Shown here: in pieces, positions 22,896 through 35,225 of the stretch
Numbering within the stretch: the stretch's first letter is position 1
Layout: every line of letters begins with the position of its first letter
Assembly: GCF_030253575.1 (NCBI RefSeq)
Contig: NC_080560.1
Span: 44,056,001-44,120,000, forward strand
Length of the DNA stretch: 64,000 nucleotides
Origin: Rhododendron vialii
Taxonomy: Eukaryota; Streptophyta; Magnoliopsida; Ericales; Ericaceae
Direction: 5' to 3'
The notes under the pieces: generated by a model
Databases searched by the model: none
The model's input: only the letters and a program-made list of their open reading frames with translations
What the model was told of the DNA's origin: nothing
Program-made: the position numbers and the translations under genes

Positions 22896-25673
22896 TATAA
22901 GTCTACCGGTGTAGAAGTCTGACGCTGACTCTATGACCGTGCCCACCTTATTAATTGTGAAAATGCCAAATATTACACCACTTAACCAGATTGATCTAAG
23001 GCATCGGAAAGGAATACAAATGGCAAAGTAGACAGATGCTCATTGCTCGTTTGCAATACCAAGAACTTGCCTGGAAATACTTGGGAAGAGTTTTTGATTT
23101 TGAATCACCCTTCTTGTAGTGCCTCTTCGGATCAAGTACACTCCTCAACTGTAACCAATGTAAACCGTCAATCCAACTGAAACAAATGGTAACATGACCA
23201 TATTCGGAAGGCAAAATCAGGAACAATCCAAATCCCTATACAGTACAAATGTAACCTTGATCAAATCCAGCCAAATTATTCTTATACAGGTAGTTTACTT
23301 ATCATGTCTCAACAACCGAAAAGGGAAAAATGACTTAGTAAATTATGAGACCTGCTCAAGTTGCTTTAAAATGTGAAAGTCGGTCCAAAGATGATTACTG
23401 AGAATTTCAGCAGTGTGCAAGCAGTGTCATTTGGAACAGGGACTGCCTATTACAGGAAAATGACATGCTATACTTGCAGTAGTTCACCTTGTGAGCAAGA
23501 AAGGTAATTCTAAGAATGAAGCCAACTATTTAGTATTATATTGGCTTGCTTTATATGCCGAATGGAATTAATAGGGTAGACTACACTATAAAACATGTAG
23601 CGCTTCATAGAGGTTTAGATTATGAAACATTGCTTTCTTACTCAAGCTCTTTTACAAATAATTAGATGGTTAACGAAACATGCTGTGCATGTCTACCTTC
23701 TTTTTAAGCTCATCTATCCACATTGAATATGTAAAGAGAAAATCTTATGCATGTTTCCCATGTAAGTTGAGCTAGAAATATGTTTTGGCCTATTGGTTTA
23801 GATCTTCTCTAGTTGAAGTTTGACTCTTCCTGAATGTAATCCTATGACATTCCATTACATCCTAATAGGCAAAAGTAAAACACTAAGGAAAGTGTTGGAA
23901 CACTTTGGCAAATACCATGCCATGGGAAAAAAATGTGCCATGTTCCAGAGTGCATACTGTAGTGGGCCAAATAAGTGCAGCTCGGTTAGGATAGGTGGCT
24001 CGACACCCAGGCCAGGCTAATTGGGCCTAAGAGGATGGACCAGACAGAATCACCGTATGGGTCCAACGGTCACAGACTTAAAGGGCTCTATCACTGTACG
24101 ACAGTAAATGGGATCCAAACATTTTGATCTGAACCATGCAACTCAGAGAGTACGCCTTATCGGGTCTGACCGTAACGACCTACGTGACTCACGGATTCCA
24201 GCTAACCCATGTGCACCCAACAGACTGGCATCATACACCATATCTGACGTCAGCCGACGCGGTTATAGCCTGAGCTAGGCACATGCAAATTCGGATAACT
24301 AACACACGTGAGCTGTAACTGCCTGATCAAATACCTCAATTATGACGTCAGCCGAAGCAGTTACCGAGCATGCTGGACATGCACATACTTGGAGAGCAAG
24401 TGTTTGAGATCAGGTACTCCCTCCGTCCCCATTTAATAGTCCTTTTTGGAAGTTTGTGCCGCTTTTCAATTGCTTATATGATATATCTCGTAATATATAA
24501 TGTTTTGGGTGATTTTGAAAACATTGTCGAATAGAACTAATTGAACTCTATCAAACAAGATCCATATTGCATATTGATATAAATTTATTACCAATTTAAA
24601 GATATAACTCACTTTTTATCCGGTTAGAATGGAACGAGGGACCGTTAAATGGGACGGAGGGAGTATAAAGGAAGCAGATCAACCATAATGGGTACACCGT
24701 TCCTTCTAACCCTAATCGCTTTGTACTTTGCTCTCTTCCTGCAACTTCACACTTAACCATCGAAGAAGTGCCTTGCCGGTTGACTCCAACCGCTTTGGGC
24801 ACTAATGGTGGGTGCTACATGTTCAGGTCAGGCAACGGAGTAAGGCAAATCACATACCCCAAACTAGAGGCTCAGACGAGGTCCCAGATCAGAATCACCA
24901 CCACACACATAATGCACTACCGGCGAGATTCGCAAGCATCCTAACTCAGCTTAGGCAGGGTATAATTGCAAGATGCTAAAGCGGGTAAAGATTGGATCTC
25001 TCTCTCTCTCTCTGCCATGGAATCTTGATTTCTAATTATGATATTGGAGTAAGCGATCACCTAGCAGGTGCAGCTGAAATCCATACGATGGCATGATGAA
25101 TCCTAATGGCCTAAACGGATGCCCATTTGATTATCATTGTAGAATTGCAGTAAATTGATATCATCTGAACCCGAAAACAACTTAAAACTGTAAGAGAGAG
25201 GGTGTTAGTGCAGTCATCAGATAGTAGTTTGTAGAAGTAAAAACAACATCATTAGGCCGCAACATAAACAATGAGAGTGCACCTTTAGTAGTTGCATATC
25301 TTTTTTTAACTCCGGGGTGATAGTTGGGGCAGGCATGTCAAACCTAAATTACAAAAAATAACACAAAAACCAATAATTAAAAGGAAGGAAGGAGAAGGTC
25401 AAGAGTAGGACGATCTCAATAAGCAAGGAATTACCAATTCTTTCCAGCTGTATCTTTGACTTGCTTCCTCATTAATTTGTTCAACTTTTTAGGGTCATTA
25501 GGAGGAAGGAACATGCCATCAACAAGCTCTGTACTAGGCCTATACACCGCAACAGTTTCGGGGGGCAAAGGTTGAGATTTAGCAGATCCATTTTTTATCA
25601 CAGATGGGAGCAGAGGGAGCTTTGGTTCCCACGAAAACCCGATCACTGGCTTTCTTTCAGCTGCTTCAGCCAT
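22388..25673 (-). CDS. FCF2: FCF2-like pre-rRNA processing protein
   Basis: Family role: Fcf2 proteins are nucleolar factors needed for early cleavages of pre-rRNA on the way to the 18S rRNA of the small subunit. Coding exons on the minus strand are 25435-25673, 25283-25343, 23071-23148, 22831-22946 and 22388-22496, giving 603 nt and 200 residues, near the usual plant length. Exon 1 has KPVIGFSWEPKLP and LVDGMFLPPNDPKK; the Fcf2 domain follows with KNWFDMPAPTITPE, a DPKRHYKK segment, KYFQVGTVIE and a basic C-terminus rich in K and R. The ATG is preceded by a CT-rich leader ((GA)n on the plus strand at 25685-25704). Intron 3 starts with GC instead of GT (23070-23069, CAG|GCAAGT). Intron 2 (23149-25282) is swollen by repeats. 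The protein match is confident; function is by family. Confidence 0.9.
23945..24830 (+). repeat. Old LTR-like sequence in FCF2 intron 2
   Basis: GC-rich sequence unlike its surroundings, with paired words GACGTCAGCCGA near 24246 and 24345, then TATAAAGGAAGCAGATC, TTTGCTCTCTTC and a GGGTGCTACATG end. This arrangement (promoter-like upstream part, TATA, CT-rich start region) resembles a solitary gypsy LTR. The exact ends and target duplication were not found. It is split by a Stowaway element at 24417-24663. Confidence 0.4.
24417..24663. mobile_element. Stowaway MITE (Tc1/mariner type)
   Basis: The 247-bp element begins CTCCCTCCGTCCCC and ends GGGACGGAGGGAG, the hallmark Stowaway terminal repeat, and is flanked by TA on both sides (24415-24416 and 24664-24665). 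The interior is AT-rich and noncoding. It interrupts what would be a TATAAAGG box of the older LTR-like repeat. Confidence 0.93.
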
Positions 25674-26108
25674 TCGAAGACCTGGAGAGAGAGAGAGAGA
25701 GAGAACTCACTGGTTAGGGTTGGGTTTCAAAGTTGGTGTGACGAGAAAAAAAAAAAACAATGCTAAGCCCACAGATTTTTATGGCCCTTAACTATCGTTC
25801 AACTCAAGGTTCTAAATACCGTACTGGCCAGGATACCGGTTTTTTTACTGGTGGTCAAATACCAAGTATTGTTTCGGATTTACCACAGCTACAATTATAT
25901 ATAACTCAAAAAATTCTCCATACCATGCAATTCATCATGAAAGAAATATTCATAAGACAACGCAATCCACATAATTGACTTCAAACTAACAAGAAAAAGT
26001 TCCAAGAAACCTATTTGAGAACAGACAGCAGCTGAAACAATGGTTACAACTGCAGCTGCGTTCAATCGATTCACTGCTGGTGGGTGAATCAGAAGCTTGA
26101 AGAACAGC

Positions 26109-26112
<4 letters not shown>

Positions 26113-26179
<67 letters not shown>
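26113..26179. repeat. (GA)n microsatellite, about 67 bp
   Basis: Uninterrupted AG dinucleotide run at the end of the first internal copy of the composite repeat. A second run of about 50 bp stands at 27040-27089 in the corresponding place of the second copy. Confidence 0.98.
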
Positions 26180-26181
<2 letters not shown>

Positions 26182-26311
26182 CTGTAGTCTGTAGGCGTTC
26201 GTGAGTCATGACTTCATTGAATCGTTCAGAGTCATTCTCCTTTTAGGTTTTAGATAGAGCAAGATTTTGAATACCATTTCGGACTTACCGCAACTACAAT
26301 ATATATAATAA

Positions 26312-26835
26312 TCTATATAATAAAACAGTTCAATATTGAATCATATGTACATAAGTCAAACGGCCGAAACTTATCCCTCATAAATCCTACGGCTGAGAAG
26401 AGTCTAGGGCTGGAAAATCTTATTTTCAATTTTCTCTAACATTTCCTATTCCAACTCTCTTTTGTTATGGAAAGATAGAAAGCATTAAAAATTTTGAAAC
26501 CTTAGCACTCTCTCTCTCCGAAGTAAGGCGAAATCTTCTCTAACTTTTCCTATCCCAACTCTCTAAATTAGTGTAAGGCAAATCGTAAACTAAACAAAAG
26601 AGTAAGAAATTTTTTTGTATATTGGTTGATCAATTTCAATTTATTTTTTTGGTGTGTGTGTGTGTTTTTTTTTTAACTAAACAAAAGGGTAAGAAAAAAT
26701 TCTGTTTGATCCTAATTCAAGAAAAAATATTCCCGTATACTAAATCAGTTTTGTTGGCGAGGGTGGTCAATAGTTTTGCAATTCATTTTAGTTGTGTTCA
26801 AAACGTGTTGCGCCGTGTCTGAAGGCAAACTCTAG
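26312..26835 (+). mobile_element. Non-autonomous Helitron
   Basis: It begins TCTATATAATAAAAC and ends CTAG, inserted between A (26311) and T (26836), as rolling-circle Helitrons do. Just before the end, GTTGCGCC and GGCAAAC can form a short imperfect stem, the expected terminal hairpin. No Rep/helicase coding sequence is present. The empty site can be read from the parallel copy near 25890, where ACAATTATATATAACTC is continuous. A related sequence lies in the opposite orientation at about 54590-55182. Confidence 0.75.
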
Positions 26836-27035
26836 TTATATATATTATATATAATTATAACTCAAAAAAAAAATCTCATACCATGCAATTCATCATAAAA
26901 TACATATATTAAGACGAAAAAATCCACATAATTGACTTAAAATTAACAAGAAAAAGAGCATAACATGATAACAAAACAGAGACAAACGTAGCACCTTTTT
27001 CTCACACATTCACAGATACAGAGAGGGAAACGGAG

Positions 27036-27039
<4 letters not shown>

Positions 27040-27089
<50 letters not shown>
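27040..27089. repeat. (GA)n microsatellite, about 50 bp
   Basis: GA run after the second internal copy of the composite repeat, in the same relative place as the run at 26113-26179. On the minus strand it follows a donor-like GTACGT at the end of an open stretch (27090-27292). Confidence 0.98.
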
Positions 27090-27090
<1 letters not shown>

Positions 27091-28749
27091 GTACCTGTCG
27101 ACTGTCGTCGCCGGGTAAGAACTCAACGTCGACAAGCTGGGGAAGAACTCGACGTCTCGAAGTCGATTGGGATTTGGTAGTGATTGACTGTTTGGGAAGC
27201 GTGAGTTTGCGATTAGGGCTTTTAGGTTGAGGGAGTTGAGGCAAAAATATCATTTTAGGACTTAATTTGGATGCTATTACAGATTTGCCCACATCTGCAA
27301 AATTTCGGCTGGAATTACCGAGAAGGTCGTCTCGTTCTGTATTTTTTGAGATAGGTGGTACTGACCGGTAAGGGCTGGTATTGGGGCCGGGATGGTATTG
27401 GATGGCCAGGGTACCGTTTACTTGTCAATCTGGTTCATACCGGCCGGTACCGGTACGGAACGATATTTACAACCTTTAAGATATAGTGATAGACCTAGAT
27501 TGAGGTAAAAACACGGTTTCAGGACTTAATTTGGATGTAATTACAAACTGACCCAGCTTTGCAAAATTTCGGCCTGAAATCTCCGGTACAAACATCTCGG
27601 CCGGCATTTACAAATTGACCCAGTGTTTTTCCCTATTTTAAGCAAATCCTAACTTGTTCTATACGATATATGTATGTATGTGTTGATCATGAGTTGGAAA
27701 CAAAATAGAATTGTGAGTTTAGAGTTTTTGAACAGTATGAAAAGTCGCATTTTCACTCAAGTTCGGCGTTTTTAAATTGGGTGCATGATTATGGGTTCTT
27801 GTGGGTTTCAAACTACAAGATGTTAGGGTCATTTAGGCTTTGGAATCACTCAAATATATTGAGAATTCATTTTTTGACGAATTTTCAAAGATAGACTCTA
27901 TTTGCTGAAAACTGAAACAAGGAGACAGCAGATGGAATTTGGAGATTTGTTTGACTTAGTTTACCTTTGCCAAATAATCCGAAATTTTTAGGGTTTGTAC
28001 TTGAAGGTGTGAGCACGAAATAAATGTCACATTAATTCACCTACTTTTTTTTCACACTTTCTGTCTTTGTTGGTTTTGTGCTTCTTCAATGTTATCTTCT
28101 AATTTCTTCTGATTGGTGATCACAGTGTCCAATCTCATCCATTTTTATGTGAGAAAACACTTATTGATAACCTCTTTTTCTTTCATAAAAGAAACGATAA
28201 ACATGCACACAAATAAGTTACCATCTCGTTCTTTCTACGAACAAACATCACACAAATTGACATCAATTTCTCACGGGGGTGGATGTTTATATGTTAGGAT
28301 ACTAATTTGTTGGCTATATTTTACATTCTTGAACAGAACTTAGACTTTTCTTATGCTGCAATTTTCACTAGCTACAATAGTTATGCATTCAAACACTCCT
28401 CCAAATGTGCTCCTCCATTGAAGGAAAATAAGAGACCAATTGCTGTACAAAACTGGGTAGTAACCAACAATTGAAAGTAAACTTCGTACCATCGAGCAAA
28501 TCTTTGAAGGTAATGGAATCAAGAGATCAATCTCATTGCTTCCATGGTTCTAACCACTTCAAAACATTATCCAACAGTACAAATTTCTAGCCATCAAATC
28601 AACAAACGAAGTGCCAAACAAAAACAAACAAAAGCATTGTCACAAAATCACCAATATCCAAAATCCAAAGAAATCCTTCACGGTGGGTTTGTGTATTGGA
28701 GTATAGTCTGTTTCGTTCGCTTCCAATAAAACTCAGTTCCAAAAACGAA

Positions 28750-28975
28750 AAAGGAATCAATTAGGTCTGTGGGAGTCTTCTTCCATTCCTCCTCACAAAA
28801 ACAAGCATAACCGCAAGAAAATTTCCCACCTTGGGAATCCATCAGGTAGGTGGGAGTTTTTCCTTCCTAGCTCACCCAAAAACAAGCACGGCATCTAAAA
28901 AGCTTTCCACCAAGTGAATCCATCAGGTACGAGGGAGTTTTCCTTTCCCCCCTCACAAAAAAACAAGCATTAACA
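28750..28975. repeat. Degenerate tandem repeat, three units of about 80 bp
   Basis: The word GGAATCCATCAGGTAGGTGGGAG, in part and in variants, starts near 28753, 28834 and 28915. Each time it is followed by a CCTTCC-rich stretch, CTCACAAAAACAAGCA and an A-rich end. Units differ by scattered changes, so the duplication is not recent. Confidence 0.8.
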
Positions 28976-29333
28976 TCTTAAAACAGACGAATCTAAAATT
29001 CTGCCAGTGAAAGTCACTAAAACACCACCAATTCTAACTTTTTGCTTCTCTTTAAAACAAGAATTCCAACATTATTGAAAAGGACATGTTTAGTATTTTG
29101 CAATTCTGGAAGCCAAATATGACTCAATGATCGGATCACATTCCCTGCACTTGCAGTCCTTAGCTTACCACAACTTAAAACCAAAACAACTTGACTCATT
29201 GGTTTAACCAATCACGAACTCACCATTCTACCTGTATTCACCAAAATAAAAGAAAATATTAATATGAGAAGGGAAGGTAGGTCGACCTAACAAGGGAAAC
29301 CAACTTTTGGGGGACTCCAAAAACCAATTGCGA

Positions 29334-32300
29334 TTAGTTTGCTGCCATAAATGGATCTACATCCCCAAGGTCAGCAACTAGAGGTTCCAACTCTGCTTCG
29401 TCCTCATCTTCTTGGGCAAAATATGTGGGAAATGGAAGCAGCGAAGTAGCTGGTTTTTTGTAAACAGCATCTTTAATAAACACAAAGTTCCCCTCAGCTC
29501 CTGGAACCTGCGAAAGAATAGCTTCTCCGTAAACATACACAGATAGATTCAGGTTGCTGCCTCCCCAGTTTTATCACTATTAGGAATAAGCAAAAAGAGT
29601 ACTACAAATTACACAAAGAAATTGCAGGCATGCAAAGACTTCTATGGATTTGAATAATCTATGCATCGGTTCTGTCATATCTTTATCGATTAATACCTTT
29701 ACTTTGTATAGAGTACCTGCATTGGTTAGTCACCATCCATCAATTGAATCTTTAAAAGAGAAGAGTAGGAAGTTGCTAAGTTGCCAACTTACTTGGAGAA
29801 CTATATCGCATTTTATGCCAAACATATGAGATTAAACCTTAACGTATAAGCTCAATAGAAATTTATACGACCACCATCAGATACGCTATTGTACATGTTT
29901 CTAAAAAATATTTATTGGAAATGAAAGTTGCCGAACAGAGGGCATTGAGATGAATGAGTGGTGTCACAAGCAAGGATACAATAGAAAAGAAATCAACTAG
30001 GAAAAGGTAGAAAGCTAAAAACGGAAAGTAAAATGAGGGAAGGCTTTGAGATTGTACGGCAATGTCGATCACAGAGCAATTAACATGCATGTGATGAGGA
30101 AATGATTAGACCCACATGGAAGGTGGTAATAGAAATCTAGGCACCCAAGAAGAAGGCAGATTCAAGGCGAGGCTTATATGTCATATGAAAAGTTCACACA
30201 GGCAGATTACATCTCTTTTGCGTTTTGATTAAAAGCACTCACACGTCAGGGAGATTAAAAAGGAATAAAACCATACTTGGCCCTTCACCCACATCAAGTT
30301 CCTCGCCGGGTCTATTTTGTAAACCCAAACATTCTTAACTGTCCGTTGCTTCCCACCCATGCGCCCAGGCATCTTTTTGCCTTTATGTACCTGTACAAAA
30401 AAAACAATAACGAATGCAAGTCATTACATAAATCCACATTAAAACCAGAGTTTACAGAGAAAAAGTCTGAACAAACTTAGCAAATTGTAAACAAAAGTTT
30501 GAAGTACAAGGTTCTGAACAAACCCCAAGTTCATTAACCTGTTACAGAATGGTAATGGTACACTGCCAAGATCCTTTATTAACTAAAATGAGTTTTACCT
30601 AATGACCAAGTTAGAGAACAGGAATCAAACAAAAGGTCTCTAATGCACATATGCAAACTTCCTATGAGTTCACAATTTAAGTACTCGGTGTATGCAAAAC
30701 AGAGCTGAAGCTTCAGCGGAATGAACCAAGCAACTGAAACCCATCCACAACTATGATTTGGGCTTAATGTGTTCCGTCAAGACCAGCCTTCGGCCGAAAA
30801 TTGGTCCATGGGAGCAGGCAATATGCAACGGAAGCCAAACCAAACATATACCTCTGTATTTGCTGTCATAATACTAACCAAAAGGGTATAACTTTTGTGG
30901 CTTTTTCTAGCCACAGGGTCATAAAAGTCTCTCTCCCCGACCGAGTTTTTAATGAGTTACTTGGTGGATGAGTTTAAACATCAATAGTATACCAACTTCA
31001 TTATCAAGGCAAAATTTGGCTTGGGAACATCCAAATAGCAGCTTCATTACGTCAAGTAAAAAAGAAGTCAGTTTTACTATTCCACAGTATAAAATAGATC
31101 ACAGATAATAACTTCAGATTTTGGTTGGCTTACAGATTGTAAATTCTAGTTGGAGCTCATAAACTTGGTAATCATAATAGTGAAATTATGATCAAACTAC
31201 AAAAAAGCAGACCCTGTATTTTACAATAAACTTGACCAATCTTTCAAACTAGAATAGCAATTCAAAATCCTTATCATTGAGGTTTAGTTGGACGGGCGAG
31301 AAGGACCACCAGACGGGTGCGCTCTACTAACTACGTGTAGTCCAAATTGAGAGGGAAAATTATTACATGCTCCAGGAGCATCGTCACATGATGTCCCAAC
31401 ACCTTTATAACCATATATTTAATATCAGGAATCAGATTAGAAAGGGTGCTGAACAACAAAAGAGGGCACGAAGTTGTGCCTAAGCCAAGATCATTAAGTT
31501 GAGCTAAAATTGGGATCAGGCTGGGGTCAGATTGGGGTGCTTCTACGCAGGTCCTAGTGGTACTCGTGTTAGGCCAACAGAAGCTGCCAAATTGCAAGTA
31601 TTATTGTACAAAAAAGGTCCACACTGGAGATGATTATCTACACTTTAAGCTAAGTTTGGGTTCTACAGGTAGCTATCTTCGCTTCTCATCTTGCGCTTAT
31701 ACTACATGAACCTTGCTGAACTCAGACAATATTTTTGTAAACCGTCCTTGCCTTCAATCACATCAAGTTCTTTCTTTTAATTTCCAAACATGTACCAATG
31801 CAAGAGTGTCCAAACCGCAAGAGAAGGGCGGTTGGTCTAGCACCCAAATAATCAACTAGGTTTTATAGTAGCCAAGAAACACTTTTATCTTCTGTAAATC
31901 CATTGTACATGATACTAAGTCCTAGCATTTCAGAATGTCCTTTGCAGCTAGCACAACTCTTGAAGTTTTATAACTGCGGGATAGTCATGTGGATCCATAA
32001 ATCTGAAGATGTTAACATTCCTTTGTCTGTCGTTGAGCCGACAATAAGCTCTCAATCCGTTGCGCGCTATGTTCGCAATTGGATCTGCTCAAACACCCAT
32101 GTACAGGGGGCCGATTTTATTTCCTAGATACCCATCAACTGAGAATATCTCCATAACAAGAAGAAAAGGATAAAAACTACAACTAGGGTAAAGTAGCATA
32201 ATCTTAGATTTTTTAGAAAACGACATTGTGTCACAAGACTCACAACAGCATCTCGTAACTGGCCTCAAATTGCATTGAATTGCTCACAAAGCAACCAATT

Positions 32301-33348
32301 AGTACTATAAATAAAACTATAGGCAACCAACACGATTCAGTTTCAAATGAAAGCTCATCAACATAAGAAGGGCAATACATACCTTCCCAGGATCACCCCC
32401 TTGACCAGTAGAACCAAGACCTCGATGGGATAATGATGCTCCGTGAGATGCAGAATTTCCCTTCATTCCATGTCTTTTCATCCCACCCTGGAAATAATAC
32501 ACAAAACAGTTAATAGCAACGCAAGCAGTAGACTTCCTTGTTGCATTAACAAGTGAGTCATTCAATAGAGACAACTTGTAACAAGCAAAAGAATGTAGCC
32601 AGAACGAAAGAAAATAGCCAAAAGTATAGCTGAGGATGGCGAAGGAATAGAGAAACTAATAGACCTGAAAACCTTTCCCTCTAGTAATGCCAGTGACATC
32701 AACATACTGGCCTGGAACAAAATGGCGGACGTTAATGGAAAAACCAACAGGAAGGAGGGCGTCTTCGGTGATGGGGAATTCCCTCAATTTCCTCTTCATT
32801 GGAACACCATGAGCTCTAAAATGACCCACTTCTGGTTTCGTCAAATGCTTTTCTTTCTTGTGCCCGCAACCAATCTATGTATGTATATATATACAAACAC
32901 ACAGCATCAAACCATACGAATAACAAGAAAAAGCAATCTTGTTCAATAAAAGCAGATCAATCAAGGAAACAAAGAAAGGCAGGCAGGCGGGAGAGATGAC
33001 CTGGAGTGCAACGATTCCTTCTTTTTCAGGGGTCTTGACCTGAGATACGATGTTATCGTCAACCCAAAGAACGGTGATGGGAACCCTAGCTCCCCATTTA
33101 TCCCAAAGTGCGGTCATACCACACTTGACTGCGATGAGTCCGGTTCTCCTTGACTTGGGGGTCATCACTCCAGGTTGAGATTGGATGATTCGAGGCTGTG
33201 CTGCTGCTGCTTCGCATTCATCGATTGTTGTAGATAAACAAGTGCTGAAAGTTTTGAAGAGGGAATAGTAGGGTGAAGGTATTGGTGGTGGAGTGATGAG
33301 AGAGGGGAGTCGGATGCGAGAAATGAGGCCTCTCGATGCCGCCGCCAT
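29334..33348 (-). CDS. RPL3: Mitochondrial large-subunit ribosomal protein uL3m
   Basis: Family role: uL3 binds 23S-type rRNA near the peptidyl transferase centre and nucleates large-subunit assembly; this version belongs to mitochondria. Coding exons (minus) are 33001-33348, 32665-32874, 32383-32487, 30277-30390 and 29334-29507, all phase 0, 951 nt, 316 residues. The first 45 residues are rich in R, S, L and P with almost no acidic residues, as in a mitochondrial presequence. The uL3 core runs from [20 protein letters not shown] through [59 protein letters not shown] and [14 protein letters not shown] to [13 protein letters not shown]. The C-terminal tail is acidic. An upstream in-frame TTG is not used; ATG 33348 fits the presequence. 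It lies head to head with CRSH. The plastid uL3 is a different protein family branch. Confidence 0.92.
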
Positions 33349-34216
33349 CACGACAAAGTCCAATTCCAGAAGATGATGACTGAGGAAGGAGATCTAAGTA
33401 ATTAGGATCTTCAAATGGAATAGTAGAGCAGACCTCGTCAATGACTCGGAGAGAGAAAGGGTTTCGAATGCCTCGGTTAGGCGAGAGAGATAAAGGGGCT
33501 TATGGATTGTACTCCATATAGGGTTTTAGGTGGCCGGAAATGTTCACGTTACCTACGGTCCACTGCGTTACGCTGCTCATCGAGCCTTTATTTGACATGT
33601 GGCGATCCTGATATCCCGCATATTCATTGTTTTGTTGAAAAGTTGTTGCAGCAGTTTTCTTGTTTCTGGTGGTTAATAAGTTGGTTAGAAATGTAAATTA
33701 TTTTCACCACTGAATAAATTGTTGATGGGTATGAGAGTAAAAAAAATTTCAGAAATAAGTTTTTGACAAATTTTTTGTAAGTAAACGAGATTGTAGAATG
33801 TTGAAACTTATTAATAAGTATGAACGAAATGCAAAAAATACCTAAATTTTTTCCTTTTTTTTCCTAGTGGAAACACGGCCTAATTGATTTGATTTGGTAG
33901 TGTTACAAAGGACTAAAACTAGCCTCAAAAAAACAAAAGTATATTACCATCCCCATCCCAAAAAAAATGTCCAATCCGCAAAAAACATGGCCTTATTGGA
34001 AGTTTTGGTAAATTGTTCAATGAGTTCTTTTAATGCCTCAAAAAATAGTTTGAATTTTCTTGAAAAGAATGTATTATTTAAGTTCTTGTTTTATAGACAG
34101 ACAATCTTTTCGAGATGAAAGAAGTACTACCAATGAAAGTATGTAGCTTCCTAAAAGAAGTAATACAGTTCTAACAATTTTATGAAGTAGTAGTTAATTT
34201 TGAGTCAGTGAACTTA

Positions 34217-34455
34217 GGCCCCGTTCCTGAACTCAATATAAGTACTTATTTTTTAAGAAAGCAATTTCAAGCTCAAAAATAATGTGTTTACGCAAATAAT
34301 TTTTCTACTAATATGGATCTTGTTTGATAGATCTCATTAAGATCTTTTATACGGTGCAAAAAAAATTAAAAAATTATTTTCCATTTACATTATTTTTGAA
34401 TTTGAAAATATGAAATAAGTACTTATTTTTTAAGAAGGTGTTCTGGAACGGGGCC
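34217..34455. mobile_element. Harbinger/Tourist-type MITE
   Basis: Left end GGCCCCGTTCCTGAAC and right end GTTCTGGAACGGGGCC are inverted repeats, extended by AAGTACTTATTTTTTAAG on both sides. TTA flanks the element at 34214-34216 and 34456-34458, the Harbinger target duplication. Length is 239 bp and the interior is AT-rich and noncoding. Confidence 0.8.
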
Positions 34456-35225
34456 TTATTGCTGCTCTTGGAGAGGGCCCTTTTGTTCTTCACCGAGGAA
34501 ATGTGGCACCAAAATAGGGCCAACCAAAAGTGTTTCACATTAGGGTAATGCGGCAACCTTTGATCCAATATAATTATGGTATGACAACTAGCATTCCTTT
34601 GGGCCTTTGCATAAGAGATTTGGTAAAGAAGTGGTATTCAAATGGGGAGGTCTCTTCAATGTGGATAGCCTGTAGTTTCTTCTTGTACCCAAGCAATGGG
34701 TTTTGTTTTTTGTAGAGGCAATTTGTTTCATACTAGGGGATGTCCCTTTTAAATTTTGCATTGGTTCGTGTTTTTTCAATGAAATGTGCTTATTAAATAA
34801 ATAAAAAACCATTTGTTTAGTGTCTACTCCGAAGAACAAGTCTTGAAAGGGTTAAAAAGGCGACATTGGAGCTGGAGAAGAGCTTCATTTTTCTTTTATA
34901 ATCTTTGAAATTGTTGAGCTTCATTTTTCTTGCTCACATTTGGCCATCACTTGAAATACAGTACTTGGTAGGAGGAGCTTCCTTTAGTTGCCACCCAGGA
35001 AGGGAAGCATTCACGAGCACCTACGCGGCACTGCCAACGTCATGAGTAATTGAAAAAAATGAGTAACCCATATTACCACACACATATGATAGTACTCGGG
35101 AAGGACTCAATAATTGGCAGTAAACTTTACTACGATCCACCCGAAAAAATGAGAAAGAGAGAAAAGCCAACGTGGCCTTCTTTGAACCATACATGATACA
35201 ATACGTAACTCAGAGTGCTATTATC

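Larger units (their letters stand above)
25804..27480. repeat. Composite inverted and duplicated repeat with GA arrays
   Basis: The left end (AAGGTTCTAAATACCGTACTGG) and the right end, read in reverse (AAAGGTTGTAAATATCGTTC), are inverted versions of one another, each followed by ACCGGTACC-like words. Inside, two diverged direct copies share a CGGACTTACC-like start, ACCATGCAATTCATCAT, ATCCACATAATTGACTT and a following GA array (26113-26179 and 27040-27089). The second copy is split by a Helitron. This may be a Mutator-like element with duplicated contents, but the family is not certain. Confidence 0.45.
25674..29333. other. Repeat-rich intergenic region between FCF2 and uL3m
   Basis: Holds the FCF2 5' leader, a diverged duplicated repeat (25804-27480) with two GA arrays, a Helitron (26312-26835), and an 80-base tandem repeat (28750-28975). 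27481-28740 shows no recognisable gene; 28976-29333 is probably the 3' end region of uL3m. The minus-strand open stretch 27090-27292 ends at a donor-like GTACGT, but its product is not recognised. Confidence 0.5.

Noticed and set aside
25895-26209. 104-codon minus-strand frame with a long Ser-Leu run
   Set aside because: The run is the translation of the GA microsatellite; the rest is repeat sequence.
33349-33363. Upstream in-frame TTG start for uL3m
   Set aside because: A normal ATG at 33348-33346 follows within five codons and gives a proper mitochondrial presequence.
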